Origin: Dirofilaria immitis
Taxonomy: Eukaryota; Nematoda; Chromadorea; Rhabditida; Onchocercidae
NCBI GenBank assembly: GCA_024305405.1
Contig: JAKNDB010000039.1
Location: forward strand, 1-26,415
Reading direction: 5' to 3'
DNA: 26,415 nucleotides
Shown here: one piece after another, positions 1-9,974 of the stretch
How positions within the stretch are numbered: position 1 is the first letter of the stretch
How the letters are laid out: each line of letters begins with the position of its first letter
Notes under the pieces: generated by a model
Told to the model about the DNA's origin: nothing
What the model saw: only the letters and a program-made list of their open reading frames with translations
Databases searched by the model: none
Position numbers and translations under genes: made by a program

Positions 1-644
1 TTTTATTTTTTTCTATAAATTGATTTTAGATTTGATACATATTATTATATTGCTGACTTTGATGAGAAAATTTTGTAAAAAGAGTGAGAAGTTTTTATTA
101 TAAATTAGTAATAATGCCAAAAGGCATTGGAAGTCCTGAAATTTAAAAAGAGATTTGAATAATAATGAATAATACAGCAATGATAACTGCTTTTTAGTAT
201 ATTGATGTGCCAATAGCTTGCTTGAGGCGAAGAAAATTGAGATTGGGGGCAAACCCGGAAAAAGAAATGGAGGAAGAGGAACAAGGAGGATGAGAAAAAG
301 ATAGAAGACAAGTGTGAGGCTACTTCAGGTGGCGCGCGGGCTCTTCGCCTGAGATAGTAATTAAGATGAAAATCAATGCACGGCAGCGGAACGGGCTAAT
401 TTGCTGCAGTATAACGACGAATAAAAGCGTGTATCATCAGCATGAGACGAAGTGGCATTGAAGAATCGACAGAAATAATAATAATTCACAAAACTTGACT
501 CCTGTATGTTATAAAATTCCTTAGATAATGTAAATAATTAAAGCAAACACTGATTTTGATATGAAATAGATAAATTCTGTTAAATTGAACTTTATTAAGA
601 AGGTCAAAAGCAATCAAATGCGGTTCTTGCCATGCAAAATATAT
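1..644. other. Gene-free left edge with a GC-richer island
   Basis: I see no convincing gene here. Two overlapping minus-strand open frames near 13-311 are low-complexity Phe/Leu/Ser-rich translations of A- and G-rich DNA. Positions 240-312 are a purine-rich run. Positions about 318-460 are clearly richer in G and C than the rest of the window (for example GGCGCGCGGGCTC near 331) and stand out as a possible old exon or mobile-element remnant, but no protein family is recognisable. Confidence 0.4.
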
Positions 645-1390
645 ATTCATTGTGTTTTTCAAAAGTTCTTCAAATCAGTGAATTTTTTCTTTCAGTCGGA
701 AAATATAACAATTACCCTTCACTTCCTATGTGGCTGCCTCGGCACGATCTGCTTCAATTCCTCATCCTCTTTACAGCGAAATCCGTCTTCAAATGGATTA
801 ATAAAATTTTAAAATAAAATAGAGAACACAAATAATAAAATAAAATAAAGAAGTAAAAATGGAAAATGGAAATAAAAACAAAAATGCCAAAAAATTAGAA
901 AAATTAAAAAGAAAACGAAAAAGGAAAAAGTTGGAAAACGAGTAAAAAACAAGAAATAATAAAAGGGACCTGAAAAAAATTTTTCGTTTCAATTAACTAT
1001 AACTGTGAAAGTCACTGAATTCTCATCTTCCGAAAAGGAATTAGGATCGTTTTACACTTCTACATGTCATCAGTCGTTGTCATGATCAAAATTTAAGAGT
1101 TTGTGAGAGGCGGCTCTCTTCAAGGTTTTTTTTCTCGGCTCATTTAAAGCGAAAAAAATAATCTGCTTTTAATTCAGTTATTTTTCGCTTCGATTTTATC
1201 GGTCTTGCTTTGAGCTGATAACTTTTATTCGAGGTTTCAAATTTTCTATTATATTAATTCATTGCTTCATATGCATGATTATTGTTAGTAACTTCCTCTT
1301 AGCTTTTGAATTAACTATTCGCGTAGTTGTTGTTAAGCTGAAAGTTTTCAATTATTTTAATCACTGCGACTTTTGAATAGTTTATTGATT
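645..1390 (+). repeat. Third, diverged copy of the palindrome core
   Basis: This stretch matches the spacer and inner edge of the right arm in direct orientation. ATTCATTGTGTTTTTC at 645 recurs at 14381. TCGTTGTCATGATCAAA near 1074 recurs near 15089. The run from CTCATTTAAAGCG to TAATCACTGCG (about 1139-1370) matches 15149-15370, and so also the inverted copy at 14140-14370. It lacks the roughly 530-base insert present in the spacer, but has about 250 extra bases at 695-990, including an A-rich polypurine tract. It shows the state without the insert and predates or escaped the palindrome. Confidence 0.75.
815..975. repeat. A-rich polypurine tract
   Basis: Almost pure A and G with repeats of AAAATAAAAT and GAAAA-type words. 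It makes the minus-strand open frame at 798-992 a low-complexity Phe/Leu artefact. It lies inside the extra segment that distinguishes the third core copy from the spacer copy. Confidence 0.6.
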
Positions 1391-2124
1391 CATCTTAAAG
1401 TTATAATGATTTTATTTTCCTTCTTTCAAAATCTGTTTTCACTCATATTTAATGTCGCTTAATCTTATCGTTTCCTATTATTAATTTAATTTTTAATGGT
1501 TCTTTTTACCTAATTTTAATAGAATTTGTTTACACTTTATTGTGCTTTGACAGCTATTTGACTGATTATGAAGTCCATTTTCACAGGTAATTAGATGAAG
1601 TTAAATTGCTGACTTTAAATCTCTATGATCAAATTCAAACAGCTAGACGGCATTAAATTCTACAATCGAATTCAGCAATGTTTTTTCTATTAATTTTTTG
1701 CTTATTTTATCCTTTTTAACAAAATATACCAAAAATACGGAAAATAGGGAGCGAAGACTGATAGTACGATTGCAAAATGGTTTCTGGAATAATTTATAAA
1801 TTAATGCATGAACAGATACGTAAATTTTGAATTTTTGATTTATTAATTATTCAAATTCTTGGGATTCGTAAATTTTTTGAATTTTTTGATTTCTATTCAC
1901 GAAAAAATTGTTTGAATACTAGGACTCTTTAATTTAAATTCTTTAAAATTTTGGATTTTGAGATAAGTTAAGATTATCTGTATGTCCCCTCTGTTCATAT
2001 AAGACGTTTTTCAAATTTTCTAGTTTTTAGATATGTAACTGTTGAATTCCTGAATTTTTCGAATTCAGAAATTCGGAAAAAATTTTGTTACTTTTTCGAA
2101 TTTCCTGATTTTTGTTTTATTCTA
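1391..2124. other. Gene-free AT-rich stretch with degenerate short repeats
   Basis: No gene is visible. Positions 1820-2110 contain loosely repeated words of the type TGAATTTTTTGATTT and GAATTC, for example near 1827 and 1877, and small imperfect hairpins around GAATTCCTGAATTTTTCG (about 2044-2085). This looks like decayed simple sequence. Confidence 0.4.
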
Positions 2125-2140
2125 ATGTAAATTGTTTGAC

Positions 2141-2469
2141 TTAAATAACTGCCAATGAAAAAAGTTTCGCAAAACAATATCTATTAATTCGAATTGGTCG
2201 ATAAAAATGTTTAACGGATTTGTATTTACAAGCAGAACGTGGGCTAAAAATCGAAAATCTTCCTTTTTGGTGTGGAAAATAAACTGAGTGTTTATAGACA
2301 ATTACAGTTGAAAGGTCTATTAGATCAAAAGTTGCTAATATTGATAACGGGAAGGAATTTTCACCATTTGAGGATAGGCTGTCAAAGATTTCCTGAGTTG
2401 CTTCTTCTGTGGGGAACGAATGGTTTTCGCTAGTTGTAAAGTTGTCGATTGAAGACCGATTGTTTACCA
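2141..2469 (-). CDS. Candidate downstream exon, hydrophilic tail
   Basis: An open frame of about 108 residues lies immediately downstream, on the minus strand, of the membrane-protein exon at 2477-2747. It begins at a good acceptor, AAATTTCAG read on the minus strand and ending at 2470. The first 45 residues are rich in Ser, Thr, Asn and Glu, like a soluble receptor tail. The last 35 overlap the duplicated flank at 2125-2232 and are probably not coding. Joining it to the upstream exon would need an intron of only about 37 bases, and the reading phase does not fit at the obvious donor. The connection is therefore unproven, and I do not recognise the protein. Confidence 0.3.
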
Positions 2470-2476
2470 CTGAAAT

Positions 2477-2747
2477 TTATGAACAATCCCAAAAATTCTT
2501 GAATACAATTTCTATATGCCCTGCGTGGGACAAGATATAGGCAAAGAATAAACCAGTTGATGCCCATGAAACAATTAACCAGACATACATGGGATAAATC
2601 TCCACATCATATAGAAAGGCAGCGTAATCGATAAGAAAAAGGAGTCCATTTTTCCTACATTTAGCTACATTTATTGGATGTATAAGAATAAGCAAACAGC
2701 GTATGATGGCGGTAAGAGGTGTATTTACTGATGGCAATCGGTAATGT
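2477..2747 (-). CDS. Partial multi-pass membrane protein, chemoreceptor-like
   Basis: The frame opens after a minus-strand acceptor (TTCTATTAG, ending at 2748) and runs about 89 codons to a stop. It encodes three hydrophobic stretches, seen as TAIIRCLLILIHPINVA, LLFLIDYAAFLYDV and YVWLIVSWASTGLFFAYIL. The Y-x-W-L plus following hydrophobic run resembles the sixth-to-seventh transmembrane region of nematode serpentine receptors. It is on the same strand as the Srx gene and about 1.6 kb downstream of it. No upstream exons were found between 2748 and 3500, so it is a fragment or a decayed gene. Family assignment is only a guess from hydrophobicity and neighbourhood. Confidence 0.4.
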
Positions 2748-2942
2748 CTAATAGAAATTAAATTTAACAGTCGAAGACTATGAGAAGCAACTTCTTAAAC
2801 CTGATGTCAATTATGAATTACACGATTTCTTCGAATCTGTGACAATTATCACTATTTTAAAATAAAATATATGCATGACGAAATTAGCGAAAGAAGAAAC
2901 CGAAAGAGCGGTAAATAAAAATTAAAATATTAGGTCAAACTA

Positions 2943-3493
2943 TTAGATTTAACTTTGCTTATTAGATTTAACGATCATATATGGTGATTAATTGTATTTT
3001 AAAACTGTACATGTTGAATCTTGTTATTTGTGAAAAAAATAAGGCATGATGAACAGCATCCACATACTATCAGATTTTAACATTATAATTGAAGAATGGA
3101 TAGTAACCATTAAACTAGCAAGGAATTAATTATTCATCGGAATCCAGATATTATAAAAAGTTTTGTTTTCGAAGATATCGGAAAAGATTTCATTAATAAA
3201 ATTTACCTTTCACTGTAAAATGTGAATGATGTATTTCGAGAGATTATTCTATAAATAATTATTCTATTTGAATTAAAATTAATTACAGCATTCGTTCCAT
3301 TTCACTTACATACAAAGCAGTACAATACATTTACGATAGTTTGAATAATATGCTAACGAAATTAAAATTAATGATCAAGATAAGACAATTCATCATTAAA
3401 AGCAAAGTAAAAAAAGTTGTTGCATCGAAGTTGCCATATATGTTGACTTTAAAAAATCATTTTGATATCCGACTCAAAGATTATAAAATTACG
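2943..3493. other. Gene-free stretch crossing the visible edge of the left arm
   Basis: No gene is seen. The first base with a partner in the right arm is 3061 (CACATACTATCAGATTTTAA), which pairs with the last base of the window, 26415. The apparent arm edge is therefore set by the window, not by a biological breakpoint. Confidence 0.6.
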
Positions 3494-3715
3494 ATGTAAA
3501 TTTTTGACTTAAGTAACTGCCAAATGAAGGAATTGAGCAAAACAATATCAATTAATTCTAATTAATCGATAAAAATATTTAACGGATTGGCTTCTTTTAT
3601 TTACAAGGTAAACAATCATCACTAACTATTTGAAAATAAAATATATGCATGACGAAATTAGCAAAAAAGAAACCGAAAAACTGGTAAATAAAAATTAAAA
3701 TGTTAGGTCAAACTA
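3494..3715 (+). repeat. Direct repeat, copy lacking the gene
   Basis: Counterpart of 2125-2942 in which about 618 bases have been lost, or were never inserted. Present again, inverted, in the right arm at about 25761-25982. Confidence 0.65.
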
Positions 3716-4330
3716 GCAATTCTATAAGTAGCACAATATAGAAAAGGTCAATCAAATGGAGCAATAAGAATTCATTATTACATTCGCTTGATTGGCTTAT
3801 TTCACTTTCGATCTGCCTTTGGAACTATTGGAAGTACACTATTAAGTGCAGCGCTTAATTTATCTTAATTCGAACAATTTGCGATATTCCTAAAGAATAA
3901 TTGCAAAGCAGATGCTATCTTTCTAGTAGTTTTCAGTTATTTTTAGCTTTTTCATAACTTTCATTTAAGAATAGATGATTATATTATACCATTAAATTAT
4001 ACTATAATATAATGAGACGTCGAATTATAAATTGTAACAACGTTTTTATCACAACTTTTAAAAAGCCATTAGTTTTATATTATTACCGATTACATTCACG
4101 CTTCTCTTCGTCGCAGCGATATTTACTGGAGTATTTGCTGTTGTACATATCATCGCTGTATTCAAATCATTTCTTATTGTTTTTGTGCGTAAGTCTACTG
4201 TGTTCGTAACGAACGCCCACTATATTTTGTTTCTTCAGCAAATAGCGATTGAAGAATATGAATGATAAACTGAATTGCAATTCTATTATTATCTTTTTAT
4301 TGCTCGAAGAAGTTATCTTGTTTCGACTGA
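3716..4330. other. 3' flank of receptor gene A, shared with copy B
   Basis: No gene is visible. Read on the minus strand, this stretch aligns patchily with the flank after copy B (8906-9330). Both contain ACAACAGC/GCAACAGC, GGTAATAATATAAACT/GGTGATAATAATATAAACT and a TTCGAATTAAGATAAA/TTCAAATTAAGATAAA word. The receptor duplication therefore included downstream DNA. An AT-rich near-palindrome lies at about 3984-4012. Confidence 0.55.
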
Positions 4331-6255
4331 TTAATAAAATTTCAAGCAGTCCAGGAATGGATCAAACCTTGATATGAAAAACCTAAGCAACACTGTATAA
4401 TCAGCACATACCCATCCAATGTATGCATCATAAGCCACGTGTATGTAATTTTAGTCAAACGCGATACGGGCATATCAATTCGGAAAATAAGTATGAAAAA
4501 TACTTGTATAGCAGTACTGACGCAAGTCTGAAATATTTTTTGTCAAAAACTATTAAACATTACGGAATACATTTACAGCAAAATTAGTAAAACAAATATG
4601 AAATCGGATGGTTTTTTTACAATTTCTATGATGTTGACGTTTTCCAATAATTTTCGCAAGAATTAATATTAAAAACTTCAGATTTATGATCGAATTTTTA
4701 ATTAATATTACCTCTTTGAAAAATAAGATTTCATGTCCCAATCTTTGCTGCGTTCTATCAGCGCCCTGACGTCTTTTTTTCTGCAATTATATTTGATGCA
4801 AATTGAGAAATGATGCTGATGCTGACCAAATCTCTTATCAAATCAAATATGCGCAAATTATGGTGAGCAGGTAAGAGCTACAATGATTCCCAAACTTCGA
4901 AACAAACTGAAGCGAAGTTCATCAAAAGTCCAAACTGCTGTGTTTCAACCAAAAAGTGCACGCAACTTAGATTCAAAATTGAAATATACTTTCAAATAGG
5001 TGACAATACGATAAAAAGCAACGGCATCGACAATAACAGCGGCAATGATAATGCCATCGGAGAGCGATGAAGCAATATAAGCGATGAAATAATGATCGCA
5101 TGGTCCAAAGAGTGTTGACCATGAATAAATATCTGCTTCGACGTAACGTGTGACATTCAACTGCAATTAAAATTTAATATTTCAGGAATTTCTAATTTGG
5201 GTAGAATCCAGTATGAAGATATTTGTAAAAATAGAAAACATCTGAAATATGACAATTCTAATACCGTTGTAATAAATAGCAGTGATTAGCATACTGATCA
5301 ACCATAAAAGAGACGACTGTTATCCAAGCATTTCTCGTACTGAAGATATGTTTATATGCTATTGGATATGAAATTGCCGAAAGGCGATTTATAGCAAGAA
5401 CGAATTGCATCCAAACAATAGCAAATATCGTCGAATTAGCAAATGGAGCTGTTATTCGTGAGAAAATAAGCCACGGAAATGATGTTAGTCCCATTTGCCT
5501 AATTAATTCGATGCGACTTATTATATGAATAATAAATAAGAAGCGTCGTAAATGGAAGAAATAAATTAAGTCGAAAGAATTTACTGAGTCAATATTCACC
5601 ATGTTATTGAAAAATTCACTTGAACTTATTAAGATATCAATAATTGCCTATCAACTATGAATACCGAGCAGAAAATAATATTATTCTTTAATAGAAAATT
5701 TACTACTGATACCTGATAATTCTAAGCAGTTTCTGTCTCTGGAAAATTACTACACATTATTATTTAAATGGATAAGGAGAATGCAGTAATGACTTACACA
5801 GTAATTCTGACAAGTGTCCAAAGAAGTAGAGCGCTAACAGTTTGTATGTGGAATAAGGCACAAGTGGTACACAGAATTCCAAATACATTATGATACCGCG
5901 GTGATTTATGAATGAGATATAGAGATAATCCATATGTAAGTAATCCAAGGAAACCAAGCTGAAATGGAAAATTTCGAATTAATTCTTTCATGACCAATTA
6001 TTCGAGCGGAATAAATTTTATATAAAGGAGAAAAATAAAGCAATTTATTTATCGAGAAAAGATTTGAAATTCCAAGACATACTTTACAATAGAAAAGAAA
6101 ACTAAAAATTGAATAGACTTAAAATTTCTGAATTCTTTACTGAACAACAGCAATGAGATTTGTTTGTGAAATTAAATATATTCAAATAATACCGGTACGG
6201 CAAATGCATAGGTAATGACATCAGAATCGAGCGGCTTTTGCGTATCATTTTGCAT
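4331..6255 (-). pseudogene. Srx-type chemoreceptor gene A, left copy (frame-broken)
   Basis: Minus-strand seven-exon model, by minus-strand order: 6193-6255, 5798-5958, 5713-5738, 5265-5583, 4990-5160, 4712-4780 and about 4331-4527, giving roughly 335 residues. Srx (PF10328-type) hallmarks are FGILC after membrane segment 1, AINRLSAISYPIAYKHIF at the end of segment 3, a Cys-rich loop leading into WSTLFGPC, EILFFKE before segment 6, and TWLMMHTLDG in segment 7. Such receptors sit in sensory-neuron cilia and sense small molecules. Exons 2, 3 and 6 are in frame here but not in the right arm. Exon 4 has one extra T in TCTCTTTTATGG, exon 5 one extra C in GTCACACG, and exon 7 has five T instead of six in GGTTTTTC. 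Splice phases (0, 2, 1, 1, 0, 0) are consistent once these are set aside. The family call is strong; whether this copy works is uncertain. Confidence 0.8.
5713..5738 (-). other. Candidate 26-base microexon of gene A
   Basis: Flanked by TTTTCCAG and a GTATCAG donor on the minus strand. Exon 2 ends in phase 2 and exon 4 begins in phase 1, and 26 bases restore the frame exactly. The alternative is to skip it and splice exon 2 to an acceptor at AATTAATTAG inside exon 4, which also keeps frame and gives a shorter loop between segments 2 and 3. The right copy (23734-23758) has 25 bases and breaks the frame. Confidence 0.45.
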
Positions 6256-6316
6256 TGTTTTTTGTTAGATATAAGAATGAAATGTATCTCAAATTTAATT
6301 TACCATCAGTAATTAC

Positions 6317-6326
6317 CTGAAATTAT
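6317..6326 (-). promoter_or_regulatory. Possible trans-splice acceptor upstream of gene A
   Basis: Minus-strand ATAATTTCAG, about 62 bases upstream of the proposed start codon at 6255, with no donor needed before it. Nematode genes often receive a spliced leader at such sites. The mirror copy is at 23141-23150. Confidence 0.3.
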
Positions 6327-7851
6327 ATTTTATCATAAAAATACATTTGAATATATAGAAGAATATGAAAGAGCAATGAATGCAACTTTTGCTTGATAAA
6401 ATCTAAAGTTAGCTCGAATTTCATAGAGAAATATGCTGAGAATAAGAATATTTTTGGGATGATAATTTAAATATTGTTGAAACTTCTTTTTCCTACTAAA
6501 ACATGAAATCATATGCTAATGGACAGTGATATAAATTGACTTCTGAAAATAATTACACTTAAGAGAAAGAGATTAAAATCGTAAATGCTGACAAATGAAA
6601 GAATAATTATTTTTGATTTATATTCAAGGAGTCTGCAAAACGAATAAGTTAAATGTAATTATAAAAACTTTACTCCTTACCTTGAATGAAAAGTAATGAA
6701 ATTTAAGTTGGAAAATCAAGTTAAATTATTTCTGGTGATATTTTCGTCATTTTTGATAATATTATTTCCATCAAAAGTTCGAATAAATTTAAATTGACTT
6801 TAGATTCTGCAGTTGGCAGACTTGATTACAAGAAATTGAATAATAACGATAGTTTTTTGGCTTCCTTAAGTTGAAAGATTTTAATTTTTACACTATCTTG
6901 GAAACGATTTCTAAATACTTCATTTTAATTTACAAGATAAGGAAAATATATCACCGTTTCGAATACTTGTACGAATATATCACGAAACGTAATATTGAAT
7001 ATTTCTAAGCAATTGATATTTTTCTCTTATTTTTTCAAGCAGTGATAGCATTAATTCAGTATTCATTTTTATTTCTAAAGTGATAAATGAATGAAAAATC
7101 CGTCATATTTTAAAATGCTTCTAGTAGTTTTTGCTTATCAAAATAATTATATATTACTTTCTCTATCTGCATTTAAGTTGATCGAATCTTTTGCTCAAAT
7201 ATATTGGAAGTTATGAAATTTCGAATGGTATATTTTATCGATGACAAGGAACGAAGAAGGCGTCTAAAAAAGGAAGCACATGTTGTTAGATCAAACATCA
7301 TAGCAACTGGCTGAATCAGAAATTTTGCATAAACAATAAAACATTATAATATCATTTTGAAAAAATTAAAAGCTGAAAATTTCATATTATTATATAAAAT
7401 GTTTTCAATGTCCCTTTTAAAGACATATCTAACGTCGCTCAGATCCTTAAAGGAAATGATTTAAAAACATTTAACATTCTGATTTTTTTATACAAGAATT
7501 CGTCTCAAACGCATAACAGCATTTGGAAAAGTATTTTAATTTTAATCACTTTGAATTCGATAAATGAAATTTGTGTGTTAATATCTTTTCGATTTTCGCA
7601 ATATAAAATATAGTGGTTATGGGAAATTTTCGTGGTTCTCATCGTTGATTATTTCCAATATTTTGTTTTTTTGATAATTGTTGAATAAGATCGCGAAAGA
7701 TTAAAAAGACTATTGAGACAAAAATGTTTAAAACACGATAATATACTTTCTATGTGTATATCAATCCAAGCAATTAACTAAATTTAATTGTTAACAATTC
7801 CTATATGTCTTGTTTTAAGCATTAATATTATCATTGCCCTTTTCGCCGATC
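6327..7851. other. Stretch between genes A and C
   Basis: No full gene is visible. Minus-strand positions about 7180-7345 carry a short open frame starting KFLIQPVAMMFDLTTCAS, also present in the right arm at 22177-22284, which may be an orphan receptor exon. The left arm has about 65 bases near 6630-6715 that the right arm replaces with a shorter, unrelated-looking piece (near 22785-22850). This accounts for most of the coordinate shift between the arms. Confidence 0.5.
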
Positions 7852-8163
7852 TTATTTAATCGTATTAAAATTTTGAGAACTCTTTCTGTTTTTCAGTGGT
7901 AAAACCTCAAATTGAGTAATTAAACTTTTATTACGATTAATTTGATGATACATCAATGATAAGATCAGTAATGCAAATTCAATGATATCAGTCAGATAAT
8001 CTTTAATGACGACAACATAACTTAAAGGAGAAAGGAGATTGAATAACGCCCGATGTACATGTCCAACCGCCTCGTTGAAATTATATCCTCTATTGATAGC
8101 TTTAGTGCTGAGGTTCCTCTTTTTCCGTGTAAGGAATTCTCGCGATTTTAGCGACAATTTCCA
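7852..8163 (-). CDS. Unrecognised open frame C, left copy
   Basis: A minus-strand open frame of about 100 residues begins right after a stop and has no ATG near its start, so it would need an upstream exon or be a remnant. It is basic at the start (KSREFLTRKKRN), then has a hydrophobic stretch around LTDIIEFALLILSLMY, then a charged end. The left and right copies agree for about 90 residues and differ at the end by an A5/A4 homopolymer. It abuts the breakpoint where receptor copy B begins on the other strand. It could be an exon of another serpentine receptor, but no family motif is clear. Confidence 0.35.
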   Translation of the reverse strand, partial: WKLSLKSREFLTRKKRNLSTKAINRGYNFNEAVGHVHRALFNLLSPLSYVVVIKDYLTDIIEFALLILSLMYHQINRNKSLITQFEVLPLKNRKSSQNFNTIK

Positions 8164-8905
8164 TTATCTCTAATGTCGTTGCTTTTTATTGCATTGCTTA
8201 CATGTTTCAATTTTGCGTTCCAAGCTATGTAAAATTTTTTTATCAAACACTTTCTCATCAACATCGTTTCGATTTGCATCGAAGTCTCGAAAAACAAAAT
8301 TGCTGAAATCTATCCTTTCAGTGATTTAATATTTCATCGTAGCTCGTATGTGTTGTGTAATTTGTACATATTGAATTTGATAAGAGATTTGGTTAGCATC
8401 AGCATCATTTCTTAATTCGCATTAAATATAATTGTAGAATAAAAAGCGTCATGGCGCTAACAGAATGCACCAAAGATTTGGGACATGAAATCATATTTTT
8501 CAAATAAATAATATTAAATTTAAAAACCTCGTGATCACGAATTTAAGATTTTCAATAATATTTCTAACGAAAATTATTGAAACAATAGAAATTGTAAACG
8601 AAAGGAATACGATATTTTTTTATCCGACGTTAAAGTTCACATTTGTTTCATTAATTTTGCCATAAATGTATCCCGTAATATCTAATAGTTTTTGATAGAA
8701 AATATTTCAGACATGCGTTAGTACCATTATACAAGTATTTTTCATACTCATTTTCTGTATTGATAGGTCAGTATCGCGTTTAATTAAAATTATCTACATG
8801 GATTGCAATGTATACTCTGCAATATTATCTAAGCTTTTCGTATCAATCTAGACTTGATTCATTTTTGGACAGCTTGGAATTTTATTAATATATGTAGAAT
8901 GTGCA
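8140..8905 (+). pseudogene. Receptor copy B, left: 3' half of an Srx-type gene
   Basis: Homologous to the end of exon 5, and to exons 6 and 7, of gene A, but on the opposite strand and head-to-head with it. VAFYCIAY at the exon 5 end matches VAFYRIVTY in A. An exon 6-like piece (8438-8506) gives LGHEIIFFK followed by a stop, with a frame shift upstream (ATTTGGG against ATTGGG in A). Exon 7 (from 8711, after AATATTTCAG) begins TCVSTIIQVFFILIF and loses frame just before the W-x-x-H segment 7 motif. Homology starts abruptly near 8140, so exons 1-4 were never copied or are lost. A clear pseudogene. Confidence 0.75.
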
Positions 8906-9339
8906 ACAGCGAATAATTCTGGTAAACACTGTTGAAACAAAGGAAATGTGAAAGATTATGGGTGATAATAATATAAACTGACGCTTTTCAAAGATTAAAT
9001 ATCAGCATATGCCATTTAATAAGTCATGATTATTTCCTCTTTATTTCTTACATGTGAAGTTTCGTTAAAATGCTACCATCTTATACTAAATGAAATGTAT
9101 GAAAAAATTAAAAATGATGAAGGAACTATAGCAAAGGCCATTCAGAATTTTACATATATGTCGAGAAGTGTTCAAATTAAGATAAACTTTCACATATATA
9201 TCGAGAAGTGTTCAAATTAAGATAAACTAAGTGTTGCGTGAAATTGGCGTACTGACTGTTACTTATTAGTATGATTGTTGATGTTTGAATTTGAATTGAT
9301 CAAGTGCATTTTACTTGAACTTCTTGATTATTACGATGT
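8906..9339. other. 3' flank of copy B with a 40-base tandem duplication
   Basis: No gene is visible. The plus-strand open frame at 9026-9220 spans the tandem duplication and is not conserved in the matching flank of gene A. Homology to the gene A flank continues through this stretch. Confidence 0.5.
9152..9230 (+). repeat. Two-copy tandem repeat of about 40 bases
   Basis: Units begin ACATATATGTCGAGAAGTG and ACATATATATCGAGAAGTG and both end in TTCAAATTAAGATAAACT. The flank of gene A has one unit only, so the duplication arose in copy B before the palindrome formed. Both arms carry it. Confidence 0.85.
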
Positions 9340-9662
9340 TTAACAGCACGATTGTTTGTATGACTTACGTTTTTTTTTTTTTTTGGAAAACTATATACTT
9401 ATCGTTTAAATATTTTTGTCATATAAATTTTGCTCAAATATTGCTGTCCCTCATAATTTGTGTGACAATTTATGGGTCCAATTTATTATAGACGAATTTT
9501 TTCGAATTTGTTGGACAAATTTAAATATATTAATTTTTGAATACTGTTTTTTTTTTTTTGATATTTCCAATAAAAACTACAAAACGTTTGCATGAATAAT
9601 ATCACAAAATTCGTTGAATAATATTCATTGATCAGTTTTATCGTCAGATAATTCGGAAGCAA

Positions 9663-9974
9663 ATGTTATGCGTGCATATCCTTCTTAACCTCAATTTGAA
9701 GTTCTTTTGACTAAGCAAATTTGTCTGATGAAGGAGGAGTTTTTTCGTTCATTATTTAAATAGTGATAGCTGAACGCAATGATATAAAAAAAAAAAAAAA
9801 ACAAAGAAGCGAATTGCAGGCATTTAAATGTAAAGTGTTGAATGGTCAAATATTGCAATATTTTTTGATCTGTATAATTTGGATTAATCTTATTGTAATC
9901 TTTCCTTACTTTTTTCATATATTGATAAGATTAGAGAAACAATATGTAACTTTTCACCAAAAATTTTGTTAATA
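9663..9974 (+). pseudogene. Z2, left: decayed small membrane protein
   Basis: Aligned with Z1, the second half stays open and similar: SELQAFK, then LQYFLI, then a membrane-like run ending LIRL. Relative to Z1 there is a 9-base in-frame length difference after AFK, which suggests that this part once was under coding constraint. The first half has stops (AAATAGTGATAG near 9758) and a run of A's at 9786-9800. Function unknown. Confidence 0.45.

Larger units (their letters stand above)
2125..2942 (+). repeat. Direct repeat, gene-containing copy
   Basis: Its two ends (2125-2232 and 2851-2942) match 3494-3608 and 3625-3715 in the same orientation. Shared words are TTAACGGATT at one end and ATATATGCATGACGAAATTAG at the other. 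Between the ends this copy has about 618 bases holding the membrane-protein fragment. The other copy has only about 16 bases there. This is a clean presence/absence of a gene fragment between two duplicated flanks. Confidence 0.7.

Noticed and set aside
585..817. Plus-strand open frames at the left edge
   Set aside because: Two overlapping frames, no motif, and the corresponding part of the spacer copy is not open or is missing.
4012..4209. Plus-strand open frame downstream of gene A
   Set aside because: It lies antisense in the shared 3' flank; the copy B flank does not preserve it.
9026..9220. Plus-strand open frame after copy B
   Set aside because: It spans the 40-base tandem repeat and is not preserved in the matching A flank.
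9371..9558. Long T runs as poly(A) tails of retroposed genes
   Set aside because: They lie in the middle of the duplicated Z/Y unit, with matching flanks in the other unit, and there are no target duplications.
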